From: Shewanella yunxiaonensis
GTDB lineage: Bacteria > Pseudomonadota > Gammaproteobacteria > Enterobacterales > Shewanellaceae
Direction: 5' to 3'
NCBI RefSeq assembly: GCF_018223345.1
Contig: NZ_CP073587.1
Span: forward strand, 2,205,001 to 2,269,000
DNA: 64,000 nucleotides
Shown here: piece after piece, positions 8,843 to 17,574 of the stretch
How positions within the stretch are numbered: position 1 is the first letter of the stretch
Layout: each line of letters begins with the position of its first letter
Notes under the pieces: generated by a model
What the model was told of the DNA's origin: nothing
Databases searched by the model: none
What the model saw: the letters and a program-made list of their open reading frames with translations, nothing else
Position numbers and translations under genes: made by a program

Positions 8843-10021
8843 ATGAAAAGAGCTACCAAAATAGTTTCCCTAGGAAGGGACAAAAAATGGACTAAAGGCG
8901 TAGTCAATCCGCCGGTCGTTCGCGCTTCCACCGTTTTATTTGACAGCCTTGAACACATGGCCAAAGCTGGCGCTGGCCGCAGTAAAGGCGAACTGTATTA
9001 TGGTCGTCGCGGCACCGATACCCATTTTGCACTCCAAGCCGCTATCGCCGAATTAGAAGGTGGCGCAGGTACTGCACTCTATCCTTCTGGCGCGGCGGCT
9101 ATCTCGGGCGCACTTTTATCTTTTCTAAAAAGTGGTGACCACCTGTTAATGGTTGACAGTGTATATGAACCTACCCGCGCACTTTGTGACAATCTGCTCG
9201 CGGGTCTGGGAATCGAGACCACGTATTATGATCCCATGATAGGTGCCGGGATTGCTGAGCTTATTCGTCACAGTACCAAAGTGCTGTACCTAGAGTCCCC
9301 CGGTTCGCTCACGATGGAAGTGCAGGACGTACCGACATTATGCAAAATTGCACATGAGCATGGACTTGTCACCATGCTGGACAACACCTGGTCATCTCCC
9401 ATTAATTGCCGTCCGTTTGAATTAGGGGTCGATATCTCCATTCAGGCTGCCACCAAATATATTGTGGGCCACTCAGATGTGATGATGGGTACCGCCACTG
9501 CCAGCGAACAGTATTGGGAACAGTTGCGCGAAAACAGCTATCTGCTCGGCCAATGTGTATCTGCCGACGATGCCTATCTCGCACTGCGTGGATTACGCAC
9601 CCTTGGGGTACGTATGGCGCAACAAGAGAAAAACGCACTTGAGATCGCCCATTGGTTAGAAACTCGTCCTGAGATTGATCACATTCGTCATCCGGCATTT
9701 CCGTCATGTCCGGGGCATGAATTCTTTCAGCGCGACTATCTCGGCAGTAACGGGCTGTTTTCGTTTCTACTGAAATCAGGCAACCGTAAAGCAATGCAGG
9801 CGTTTGTCGAAGGCATGGAGCACTTCAAGATGGGCTTTTCTTGGGGCGGTTATGAAAGCCTGATCCTGGCGGAATTTGGTGTTGAAAAAATCCGCACGGC
9901 TACCCGATGGGACAGCAGCAAACCGATGTTCCGGGTACATATTGGTCTGGAAGACCCAGAGGATCTTATTGCAGATCTGGAAGCCGCCTTCGAGCGTTAC
10001 CATGCGGCACTTGGCGCATAA
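8843..10021 (+). CDS. metC: Cystathionine beta-lyase
   Basis: A 392-residue PLP enzyme of the Cys/Met metabolism family, close to the 395 residues of E. coli MetC. It converts cystathionine to homocysteine, ammonia and pyruvate in methionine synthesis. Visible motifs are LYYGRRGTDTHFALQ, the PLP-phosphate segment YPSGAAAISGAL, MLDNTWSSP and the PLP lysine Lys205 in QAATKYIVGHSDVMMG. I used the ATG at 8843 (MKRATKIVSL), which follows AAGAG; an upstream ATG at 8765 would add 26 residues that look unlike the family. It stands alone, 131 nt after pdsS, and ends in a clear terminator. Confidence 0.92.
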   Translation: MKRATKIVSLGRDKKWTKGVVNPPVVRASTVLFDSLEHMAKAGAGRSKGELYYGRRGTDTHFALQAAIAELEGGAGTALYPSGAAAISGALLSFLKSGDHLLMVDSVYEPTRALCDNLLAGLGIETTYYDPMIGAGIAELIRHSTKVLYLESPGSLTMEVQDVPTLCKIAHEHGLVTMLDNTWSSPINCRPFELGVDISIQAATKYIVGHSDVMMGTATASEQYWEQLRENSYLLGQCVSADDAYLALRGLRTLGVRMAQQEKNALEIAHWLETRPEIDHIRHPAFPSCPGHEFFQRDYLGSNGLFSFLLKSGNRKAMQAFVEGMEHFKMGFSWGGYESLILAEFGVEKIRTATRWDSSKPMFRVHIGLEDPEDLIADLEAAFERYHAALGA

Positions 10022-10049
10022 CCGATTCCGTCATAGGAAGCTGATTAAT

Positions 10050-10074
10050 GGGTGGCTCCTTGCCACCCTTTTTG
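10050..10074 (+). terminator. Intrinsic terminator after metC
   Basis: A 7-bp stem GGGTGGC/GCCACCC with a 5-nt loop, followed by TTTTTG. It starts 29 nt after the metC stop. Confidence 0.88.
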
Positions 10075-10175
10075 TAGGTCATTGGCAACTCGTAGCGGTG
10101 TTATTGCATGCTGTACTTTGCGAATACATGCTTCACTGTTATGTTGGTTACCATAACGCCTAAAAGGAGCCCACC

Positions 10176-10445
10176 ATGAATTGTCACCGCATCAACGAAT
10201 TGCTGGAATTACTCAATCCTGCCTGGCAAAAATCCTCTGAGCTGAATCTGCTGCAATTCATCGTACAACTGGCACAAGAAGCGGGTTACCAAGGCGAATT
10301 GCAGGACTTATCCGATGATGTATTAATCTATCATTTGAAAATGCGAGATGCCGATAAAAGTCAGCCTATTCCCGGGCTGCAAAAAGATTATGTCGCCGAC
10401 TTTAAAACAGAAATTCTACGTGCCAGAGGAATGCTGGACGAATAA
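10176..10445 (+). CDS. yihD: YihD family protein (DUF1040)
   Basis: An 89-residue soluble protein that matches the E. coli YihD pattern along its whole length: an N-terminal [13 protein letters not shown], then [19 protein letters not shown], then [16 protein letters not shown] and the C-terminal [20 protein letters not shown]. The function of the family is not established. The start follows AAAAGGAG about 7 nt upstream. It stands alone between the metC terminator and a 279-nt spacer in which I see no gene or clear promoter. Confidence 0.88.
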   Translation: MNCHRINELLELLNPAWQKSSELNLLQFIVQLAQEAGYQGELQDLSDDVLIYHLKMRDADKSQPIPGLQKDYVADFKTEILRARGMLDE

Positions 10446-10724
10446 TGCTTCCATGAATTTTCGCGCGGATATTAGATGATAAACGATATCTCCATATTTT
10501 CTTTTAAAATAACGCGCCTGAAATCTGCAGTTTACCTTCGCTGCGGCCGTGCATTGTTTATCCAAAATATCTACGATAAATTGATACAAAATTGACAGCT
10601 GTAATCTGCAAGCACTGACCTAGTCTTAAAATCGCACCTTGTTATCGAAAGGCGCACCTTATACGTGTCGTCGCTGGCAGCATTAAGCAACCGAAATTCA
10701 AACCACTTAATACATGGACGTTTT

Positions 10725-11048
10725 ATGATCATTGTACTGATCACAGCCGTTGTGCTGTATTTTTCGATTCAGTTACTTCAGCGAGATCGTGCTGCAACAG
10801 ACTTTGGCACCGCATTTACCATAGTGTTTGTCCCAGCGTTAATTATTTTTCTGGGAAACTTAGCAATTGGTTTATTGGGACTGCCACCACTGCTCACGTT
10901 TGTTCCCATGGCTTTGGCAATTGTCTCTATCTTTCTTATTTCCAAACACGCCTTTGAGTGGGGCAATAAAAAGTCGTTGATACTCACCGCGATTTACTTT
11001 CTTACGCTAGTGGTTTCTGAGGTCGGTATCACCCGGTTAGTGGCATGA
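10725..11048 (+). CDS. Small four-helix membrane protein, unknown
   Basis: A 107-residue, strongly hydrophobic protein with about four membrane segments (about 2-17, 27-47, 50-68 and 80-102) and short polar loops such as QRDRAATD and KHAFEWGNKKS. I do not recognise the family. The ATG at 10725 is preceded by GGAC at a reasonable distance; an earlier in-frame GTG at 10665 would add a polar 20-residue leader (SSLAALSNRNSNHL) and looks less likely. It probably sits in the inner membrane. The neighbours give no clue because both flanking spacers are long. Confidence 0.65.
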   Translation: MIIVLITAVVLYFSIQLLQRDRAATDFGTAFTIVFVPALIIFLGNLAIGLLGLPPLLTFVPMALAIVSIFLISKHAFEWGNKKSLILTAIYFLTLVVSEVGITRLVA

Positions 11049-11385
11049 CAAGTCACTTGCCCCAGTAGTAAAAATACCAGCTCAAAACGCTTTTCCCGAC
11101 ATTGACGTTGAGCGGGCATTCGTCACCGCTGACGAGCGGTTATCTGATGAATATATTTTGAAATACATTAAATCAGACTCGACGCCGCACACAGAGGTAA
11201 TAATGTCTTAACATTGCAAAATTAGAAGCCATGAATGCTTCAATGCACCATAACGAATTCAGCCTAGCAGTTGATGTCGCTATTGAATGATGCGTAATGA
11301 TTTATACCCTGTTGTTTTGCATTGAATTTACTGCGAATCAAGTTAGTCTGTGGTGTAGTCACGTGAAGAAGGTATTGATAAAAAA
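11049..11385. other. Intergenic spacer, 337 nt
   Basis: No convincing gene. The only local structure I see is a 6-bp hairpin ACCGCT/AGCGGT at 11125-11140 without a T-run. The rest is A/T-rich and probably carries the promoter of the GDCCVxC gene. Confidence 0.5.
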
Positions 11386-11601
11386 ATGACAACGTTAATT
11401 TTGACATCGGAGATTACTTGCCCCGAGTGTGGTTTCAAGAAACAAGAGCAAATGCCGACCAATGCCTGCATATTCTTTTACGAATGTACATCGTGTCATC
11501 AGCTATTAAAGCCAAATCCCGGCGACTGTTGTGTCTTCTGCTCGTTTGGCTCAGTAAAGTGCCCACCAATACAACAAGGGAAAAACTGTTGTTGTCATTG
11601 A
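11386..11601 (+). CDS. GDCCVxC domain-containing cysteine-rich protein
   Basis: A 71-residue protein with ten cysteines: CPEC at 12-15, CTSC, the family signature GDCCVFCSFGSVKCPP, and a C-terminal CCCH. This is the GDCCVxC family, in which some homologues carry selenocysteine at one of the cysteine positions; here the codons are ordinary cysteine codons. The pattern suggests metal or thiol-redox chemistry, but no function is established. The start has little visible ribosome-binding sequence (AAGAAGG lies about 16 nt upstream). It is an isolated gene in an accessory stretch. Confidence 0.8.
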   Translation: MTTLILTSEITCPECGFKKQEQMPTNACIFFYECTSCHQLLKPNPGDCCVFCSFGSVKCPPIQQGKNCCCH

Positions 11602-11710
11602 GAACCACTTCCACCTCCGCTGGAATATGGCTAAAAGGCTAAGTTTCTATGCATCACACCAGCATTAGCCAAGTTAAACAACCAGAACGATGATAAAAAA
11701 TTAGGGAAAA

Positions 11711-13201
11711 ATGATGCGAAAAATTTTACTCATTGGCTGTCTGATTAGTAGCTTTCATCTGATGGCTGAAACGCCAAAAAGCACTGAGCCTAGTCCCTTG
11801 CTAGCAGTACCAGAAATTCAATCGTTCGTGACACAGCACAAAGGTGAATTTAACGGTACAACAATTAGTTATACAGCCACCGTAAGCAATATGCATTTGT
11901 ATAATGATAAAGGTGACGTTATTGCTGATGCTGTCACTACCGCCTACGTGGCTGACAGTAAGCAACATCGTCCGGTCACGTTTGTGTTTAACGGTGGACC
12001 GGGGTCTGCGTCCATTTGGTTACACATGGGCATGTTTGGTCCCAAACTTGTGGTTGTTCCTAGCAACGCTCAAGATGCCGGGAATTCACCGTATCAAATT
12101 ATTGATAACCATCTGAGTCCATTAGATAAAACCGACTTAGTCTTCATCGATCCTATCGGCACTGGATATAGCAAACTCGCAGGCAAAGGCAGTGCCAAGG
12201 ATGTATGGGGCATGGAGGAAGATGCCAAATCCGTAAGCCAGATTGTGAAACGCTGGATTGCGAAAAACAACCGGTGGAACTCAGCAAAATATTTAGCGGG
12301 TGAAAGTTACGGAACGACTCGCGCTGCAGCAATGCAGCCGTATCTGGATGACGGTATGTCTCCTATCCGCATGAATGGTTTGATTTTAATTAGCCAAGCG
12401 CTGGATTATGAAGGCAGCACCCCCACCGCTGATAATATGATTTCCCATGTGACCTATTTGCCAACAATGGCTGCCACGGCTTGGTATCACCATAAAATTG
12501 ACCAAACAAGTATCACGCTGCCAGCGTTAGTCGCAGAGGTAAAAGCCTTTGCGGTCAACACCTACCTCCCGGCGTTGTTTAAAGGGAGTGCATTGCCGCA
12601 AAATGAATTTGACGCTGTAGCAGAAAAACTCGCCTATTACACCGGACTGCCGCTGAAGCTGGTTAAACGGGCGAATTTACGCATTAATGCCAAACATCAT
12701 GTGAAATTATTGATGGCAGATGAAGGTCTTGCCGTCGGTCGTTTGGATTCCCGCTATAGTAACGATGAACTTGATGATTTGGATTCATTCCCCAAATATG
12801 ACGCAGCCAGTGTTGCCGTATCAGCCGCTTACAACGCCGCATTACGTCATTATTTTGCAACAGATCTTAAGGTTAGCTGGGACCGCGATTACGTGGTGAG
12901 TTCCAAAGAGGTAGATCATAACTGGGTTTATGATCGCACCCCGGGCCGTGAACCTCATTATGTTAATGCTGCTCATGCCTTGTCAGAAGAGATGCGTAAA
13001 AATCCCAGCCTGAAAATCCTGTTGGCTAGCGGTTATTTTGACTATGCCACGCCGTTCTTTGATGGCGAATATACTTTCGGACGATACGGTATCGATTTAT
13101 CCCGAGTCACTCGTACTTATTATGAATCAGGCCACATGATCTATTTGCACAAACCGGATCGAGAAAAGCTGGCACATGATATTCACCAGTTTTACGAATA
13201 A
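11711..13201 (+). CDS. Peptidase S10 (serine carboxypeptidase-like), exported
   Basis: A 496-residue protein with an N-terminal signal peptide of about 19 residues ending FHLMA. It has the S10 landmarks: the oxyanion segment FNGGPGSAS (about 93-101), the catalytic Ser199 in AGESYGTTRA, Asp in ASGYFDYATP and His in ESGHMIYLH near the C-terminus. Serine carboxypeptidases remove C-terminal residues from peptides, and a periplasmic or secreted location is expected here. Two ATGs in a row (11711, 11714) follow AGGGAAAA. It is monocistronic. The physiological substrate is not evident. Confidence 0.88.
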   Translation: MMRKILLIGCLISSFHLMAETPKSTEPSPLLAVPEIQSFVTQHKGEFNGTTISYTATVSNMHLYNDKGDVIADAVTTAYVADSKQHRPVTFVFNGGPGSASIWLHMGMFGPKLVVVPSNAQDAGNSPYQIIDNHLSPLDKTDLVFIDPIGTGYSKLAGKGSAKDVWGMEEDAKSVSQIVKRWIAKNNRWNSAKYLAGESYGTTRAAAMQPYLDDGMSPIRMNGLILISQALDYEGSTPTADNMISHVTYLPTMAATAWYHHKIDQTSITLPALVAEVKAFAVNTYLPALFKGSALPQNEFDAVAEKLAYYTGLPLKLVKRANLRINAKHHVKLLMADEGLAVGRLDSRYSNDELDDLDSFPKYDAASVAVSAAYNAALRHYFATDLKVSWDRDYVVSSKEVDHNWVYDRTPGREPHYVNAAHALSEEMRKNPSLKILLASGYFDYATPFFDGEYTFGRYGIDLSRVTRTYYESGHMIYLHKPDREKLAHDIHQFYE

Positions 13202-13807
13202 TAACCACCATTAAAACATTACAACCTGGTCAGATGCCCAACCGAAGGGTATCTGACGATTCCCTGCTACTGACATTGTCATTGTCACATGTAGTTGCGT
13301 AAGAGTTATTCAACACGAACGCGGTACAGTTTGCTGCAGAGGTTTAATGAATAAAGGAGAGATAACAGCGTTCACAGTGGGTTACAGCCAACGCACCACC
13401 AGATGATGAACAAATAACATAAGCCGCCATTCTCCGATATTGCATACATCGATTTAAAAACACATCAGCATGTCCTACAAATGGTAACCAGCTTTACCAG
13501 CTTATGGTTTTAACCTTCTTTAACACGAAAGTTTTGCATTGCCTCCGCGCATTTTGAGCCGCTATAGCGTCAACCATTTACGTTGTTAACTGGCGGCGAG
13601 GCTAACTTTACACTCTGATAAATAAGGGAAACCAACATCACATTCTTAAACAATAAAATAGCAAAATTGCGTTACATCAAATAATTCCATTCTCATCTAT
13701 GGCAAAAACAACTAGGAGCATGTCGGTGTACTTGTAGCACTTTTCCGACGTTGCTGGGATTCAGGATAAATCTCAACGGCAGTTGATCATAAAAGGGAAC
13801 GTACACT
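13202..13807. other. Intergenic spacer, 606 nt
   Basis: The longest gene-free stretch of the window. A hairpin lies at 13231-13255 (CAGATGCCC/GGGTATCTG, one G-T pair) just after the peptidase gene, without a T-run. A 19-codon reading frame at 13347-13406 with a GAGG-rich context opens MNKGEITAFTVGYSQRT, a little like the start of DUF488 proteins, and then stops. It could be a remnant or chance. Nothing else could be supported. Confidence 0.5.
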
Positions 13808-14005
13808 ATGGATATCGCCATACTCACTGGATGCGCCATTTTGCTTGCGCTTAACTTATTATTCGCATGGCGAGCATTTACTAATCGACTGAATCTCACG
13901 CATGCTAAACGGTGTCTTTGGGTGATGGCTGGTCTGCTGTTAGGGCCAATCGGCTACTATGCATATGAAGGGCTATTACCTACAGAATTATTTTGCGAGG
14001 ATTGA
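13808..14005 (+). CDS. Small membrane protein, possibly PLDc_N-like
   Basis: A 65-residue protein with two hydrophobic segments (about 4-24 and 38-56) separated by a basic loop. The second segment, RCLWVMAGLLLGPIGYYAYE, recalls the PLDc_N (phospholipase D-nuclease N-terminal-like) pattern that occurs as small stand-alone proteins; the assignment is tentative. The ATG follows AAAAGGGAA at about 9 nt. Its stop codon directly abuts the stop of the convergent SulP gene, with no base between them. A 68-codon reverse frame in the same place has no such start signals, so I prefer this strand. Confidence 0.5.
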   Translation: MDIAILTGCAILLALNLLFAWRAFTNRLNLTHAKRCLWVMAGLLLGPIGYYAYEGLLPTELFCED

Positions 14006-15799
14006 CTACAGGATGGCGTGAACCAACACCTCATCCGGGTCTTCGGCCTTACGTAGTTGTGGGGCGATCCCCTGCTGCAGCGCTTGTTTATAATTTTGGT
14101 GCATCCTCACTGCCATTGTTAAGTCTGAACGAACAGTCAACTTTCCTTCACCACCAGTCTTTATCCCCGCCATTTCACACCATTTCAGTAACTCCCGTTT
14201 GCGTCCGGCTAGGATCAGATGAACACCTTGTTTATGTAACTGCTTATGTAATTCGTCAATCATAGACATCACACTGATATCCATGTGGCTAAAGCAGCTA
14301 ACCGCATCAACAACCACACACTCTACCGGCACTTGCTGCTCGGTTATTCGGTGCAGTAATTGCCGCTTAAAATAGACGGCATTGAAATAGGTTAATGGCG
14401 AATTAAAGCGATAGATCAATATGCCAGGGATCGGCTTAGCTTTATCGGTTTTATCCAGACTCCGCAAAATCCCTTTCTGGCTGATCCCCAATAGTTGATC
14501 GGTCGGCCGCATCACCAAACGGATAAATTGAAACAACCCCAGTAACACCGCCAGGGTAATCCCTGGGATAATGCCAATGAATAACACCGCCAACAAAGTA
14601 ATGGTTGCCAGCATAAATGCGCCATTATCACGTTTATGCAAACTCCAGACTGCACGAAAATCGATAAGGGAAATGGAGGCAATCACTAACACAACCCCCA
14701 GGGCTGGGGCAGGAATAAATTGCAACGGCGAAGTGAAAAACAACACAACGACGAGGATTAATACTGCACTGAAAACCGAAACTAACTGGCTTTTACCACC
14801 GTTGGCATCATTAACCGCTGTACGAGAGTCAGCACCACTGATCGCAAACCCCTGTGAGATAGCCGCAGCGATATTGGCAATGCCTAAAGCTCGAAACTCT
14901 TTATCAGCATCAATGTCGTAACCATTTTTGGCAGCAAAACTTCGGGCGGTGAGCATCATGCTGATAAAACTTACCATTGCCAAGTTCAGCGCGGGCATCA
15001 CCATTTCACGCACAATACCTAAATCAAACACCGGGCTCTGAAATTCCGGAAATCCGCCTTTAGTTTCACCCACAATATCGACGCCATAATGCGCCACATT
15101 GGCGAACCATGACAATAAAGTCGCCCCAACAATCGCCACCATAGCTGCAGGCCACTGTGGCCTGAGCCACCGCGCTATCAGAAAAATGGCCAAAGTGATC
15201 AGCGCCACACCTAGGGTGGGCAGATGAGTCAATTGCAGGTACTCAACGGAATGATATAAACGCTCGAGCAAATAACGTTCCGTAAAAGTGAAGCCGCAAA
15301 TATTGGCGGCCTGGCCGACAATAATGGTGATTGCCACACCATTAAGTAATCCCATTAGGATAGGCTTGGACAAAAACTCTGCCAAGACGCCGAAGCTAAA
15401 ACGCGAGGCCAAGAGACACCAGAACCCCGTCATCAGCGTCATGGTCATCACTAATTGCCACTGACGTACCGGGTCGCCGCCAGCTAATGGCGTAACGACT
15501 GCTGCAATGACGGCACAGGTGGCCGCATCGGGGCCAACGATGAGCTGTTTTGACGTACCAAAGATCGCATACATCAACATAGGTAAGATGCAGGCATATA
15601 ACCCGGCAACCGCGGTAACGCCGGTTAACTGTGCATAAGCGATTGCGACAGGTAACGCCACCGCGGTGACAGACAACGCTGCCCGCAAATCATCCTTCAG
15701 CCACTCACGTTGATACTGCAGTAGCCCGTCCAGTCCGGGAAACCATTGGGAGAACCGGGAATCTTGAGTGATGGCGGAAAAGGTGACTTTACTATCCAT
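14006..15799 (-). CDS. SulP family anion transporter with STAS domain
   Basis: A 597-residue inner-membrane protein. The N-terminal two thirds are a SulP/SLC26-type transporter with many hydrophobic helices and the conserved opening ALSVTAVALPVAIAYAQLTG and GTSKQLIVGPDAA. The last 150 residues form a cytoplasmic STAS domain (GILIYRFNSPLTYFNA, then VVVDAVSCFSHMD). Family members carry sulfate, bicarbonate or dicarboxylates; the substrate cannot be told from the sequence. The last residues are polar. The gene ends exactly against the small membrane-protein gene and has no obvious terminator of its own. Confidence 0.9.
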   Translation of the reverse strand: MDSKVTFSAITQDSRFSQWFPGLDGLLQYQREWLKDDLRAALSVTAVALPVAIAYAQLTGVTAVAGLYACILPMLMYAIFGTSKQLIVGPDAATCAVIAAVVTPLAGGDPVRQWQLVMTMTLMTGFWCLLASRFSFGVLAEFLSKPILMGLLNGVAITIIVGQAANICGFTFTERYLLERLYHSVEYLQLTHLPTLGVALITLAIFLIARWLRPQWPAAMVAIVGATLLSWFANVAHYGVDIVGETKGGFPEFQSPVFDLGIVREMVMPALNLAMVSFISMMLTARSFAAKNGYDIDADKEFRALGIANIAAAISQGFAISGADSRTAVNDANGGKSQLVSVFSAVLILVVVLFFTSPLQFIPAPALGVVLVIASISLIDFRAVWSLHKRDNGAFMLATITLLAVLFIGIIPGITLAVLLGLFQFIRLVMRPTDQLLGISQKGILRSLDKTDKAKPIPGILIYRFNSPLTYFNAVYFKRQLLHRITEQQVPVECVVVDAVSCFSHMDISVMSMIDELHKQLHKQGVHLILAGRKRELLKWCEMAGIKTGGEGKLTVRSDLTMAVRMHQNYKQALQQGIAPQLRKAEDPDEVLVHAIL

Positions 15800-16052
15800 G
15801 TCGCTCCCGTCAGCCCATAAATAAAAGAGTTATTTTTATAAGTTATGACATGGAAATCGTCATGTTGCGAGAGCTAACCATTTCATTTGATAAAAATAAA
15901 AGCACTTCATTACGAAAGATGGTCATCAGCGGTTCTTTAAACGCATCATTCGCAGTTTGTAACACTCTTTGCGGTTGGCAGATAGCCAATGAGGCTTTAC
16001 CATTGCTGTCCCGCAACGCTGGTCTCTGGCAAAGATTTATCTCGAGGTATTT

Positions 16053-17276
16053 TTGAATAACGCCGTTTCACCTTCACCAACAGAATTGGGGTTGCCGCTT
16101 TACCTCTTACTGCCCATGCTGGCGGCAATTATGGCAATTACGCCGCTGACGATTGATATGTATCTGCCCGCAATGGCGATTATTGCCGACAGTTTTCATT
16201 CCGACGTCACCACCGTACAGCAGTCGCTGAGTGTGTATCTGGCAGGTTATTCTATCGGCATGCTGACATTTGGGCCATTAGCGGATCGTATCGGTCGTCG
16301 TCCGCTGGTGATTGCCGGACTGTCAGGTTTTATGTTGTGCAGTATTGGGCTCGCCCTTTCGCCCTCATTACAGCTGTTTATGATATTGCGATTTGTACAA
16401 GCCTTTATCGGCGCCGCAGCCACGGTTGTTATCCCAGGTTACATCAAGGAAATCTACGGCGAAAATACTGCCAAAGGCATGTCATACGTCAGCCTGATTA
16501 TGATGCTGGCACCGTTGTTGGCACCGAGTATTGGTAGCCTGATCCTTGGTTTTGGTCATTGGCCCCTGATCTTTATCATCCTGGCCATTTATGCGGGCGC
16601 ACTATTGCTGCTGGTCAGCCTGAAACTGAAAATGGCCTCGGATGCCAAAGGTGCTCCGCATAGCACGCAATCATTTTTAGGCAACTACCGTATCGTGTTG
16701 TCACGGCCGGGTGTCAAACCCTATCTCGCCAGTGGTTTATTGTGCGCGTTAGCGTTTTTCTGCTATCTCACCGCCTCCCCGTTCGTTTATATGGAAGTAT
16801 TCCATCTGAGCAAATCGCTGTTTGCCATTCTGTTCAGCTGTAACGTTGGAGCGCTGGCCATTGCCAACATTCTTAACTCTCGCTTAGTTGTGCGTTTTGG
16901 CCCCAGAAGAATGCTGGCGGTTGCGACCATGACTGGCACAGTATCGGCACTAGCATTGGTGACCGTTAATCTGCTGGGGCTGGAATATTACTGGACGGTC
17001 ATTACCCTGGCACCACTGATGGGCTCAATGGGCATCATGTCGGTGAACTCTGATGCGATTGTGCTGATGAAGTTTAAACAGGAAACCGGCACGGCTACGG
17101 CTGTTATCGGAACACTACGCTTTGGCATAGGCGCGATGGCCGGCCCAATATTGGCGTTTTTCTATACCGGAACTGCCGTGCCTTTCGCCGCAATTATGTT
17201 AGCAGCCATTGTGCTAATTGGCGTGTGCCAATTATTTACAGGACCCGGCACACTAAAATCGCCAACAGCACCTTAA
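16053..17276 (+). CDS. Bcr/CflA family multidrug efflux MFS transporter
   Basis: A 407-residue major-facilitator protein with 12 predicted membrane segments. It has the Bcr/CflA opening ITPLTIDMYLPAMAIIADSF, motif A in GPLADRIGRRPLVIAG, and the long cytoplasmic middle loop. Family members export drugs such as bicyclomycin or chloramphenicol by proton antiport; the substrate here is unknown. The best start is a TTG at 16053, because it has CGAGGT 5-6 nt upstream and gives the normal N-terminal length; no earlier ATG is in frame. It is monocistronic and divergent from sulP across about 250 nt. Confidence 0.88.
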   Translation: MNNAVSPSPTELGLPLYLLLPMLAAIMAITPLTIDMYLPAMAIIADSFHSDVTTVQQSLSVYLAGYSIGMLTFGPLADRIGRRPLVIAGLSGFMLCSIGLALSPSLQLFMILRFVQAFIGAAATVVIPGYIKEIYGENTAKGMSYVSLIMMLAPLLAPSIGSLILGFGHWPLIFIILAIYAGALLLLVSLKLKMASDAKGAPHSTQSFLGNYRIVLSRPGVKPYLASGLLCALAFFCYLTASPFVYMEVFHLSKSLFAILFSCNVGALAIANILNSRLVVRFGPRRMLAVATMTGTVSALALVTVNLLGLEYYWTVITLAPLMGSMGIMSVNSDAIVLMKFKQETGTATAVIGTLRFGIGAMAGPILAFFYTGTAVPFAAIMLAAIVLIGVCQLFTGPGTLKSPTAP

Positions 17277-17401
17277 GCCCTCCCTCATATAGATAATTGC
17301 GACCTGGCAATATCGCGGCTAGGCACTGTCAGCAACAGGGAAATAACATAAAGTTGTGAAAATGTGATGCTGACAGGCTTGCATAATCGTCTTTTTTCAA
17401 T

Positions 17402-17500
17402 ATGATGAATCCTGTCCTTCAGGACAAGAACCCCCATCTTACAGGGTGGCAAGCCGCAATGGCCGGGTTCAGGGTGGCAGGAATTACCCTTCCTGCTAAT
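17402..17500 (+). other. Structured leader in front of ilvIH
   Basis: The 298-nt spacer before ilvI holds several short inverted repeats: TGTCC/GGACA (17413-17426), then two mutually exclusive stems, AGGGT/ACCCT (17471-17475 with 17486-17490) and GCAGGAA/TTCCTGC (17477-17483 with 17490-17496). A 10-nt direct repeat CAGGGTGGCA occurs at 17442 and 17470. No T-run follows, and the 34-codon frame that spans them is not rich in branched-chain residues, so a classical attenuator is not shown. Lrp-type control, known for ilvIH in E. coli, cannot be read from the bases. Confidence 0.35.
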
Positions 17501-17574
17501 TGTTAGAGCGATTACCGTCGCTGTAAAAGTTACTGTTTACCGTAACGGTATCTTCTTATCTTGAGGAAATTACA

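Noticed and set aside
15850-16056. A 68-codon frame between sulP and the MFS gene.
   Set aside because: Composition is not protein-like, there is no clear ribosome-binding site, and it ends inside the start of the next gene.
17402-17506. A 34-codon leader peptide upstream of ilvI.
   Set aside because: No ribosome-binding site and no enrichment in Leu, Val or Ile codons, so it is not a convincing attenuator peptide.
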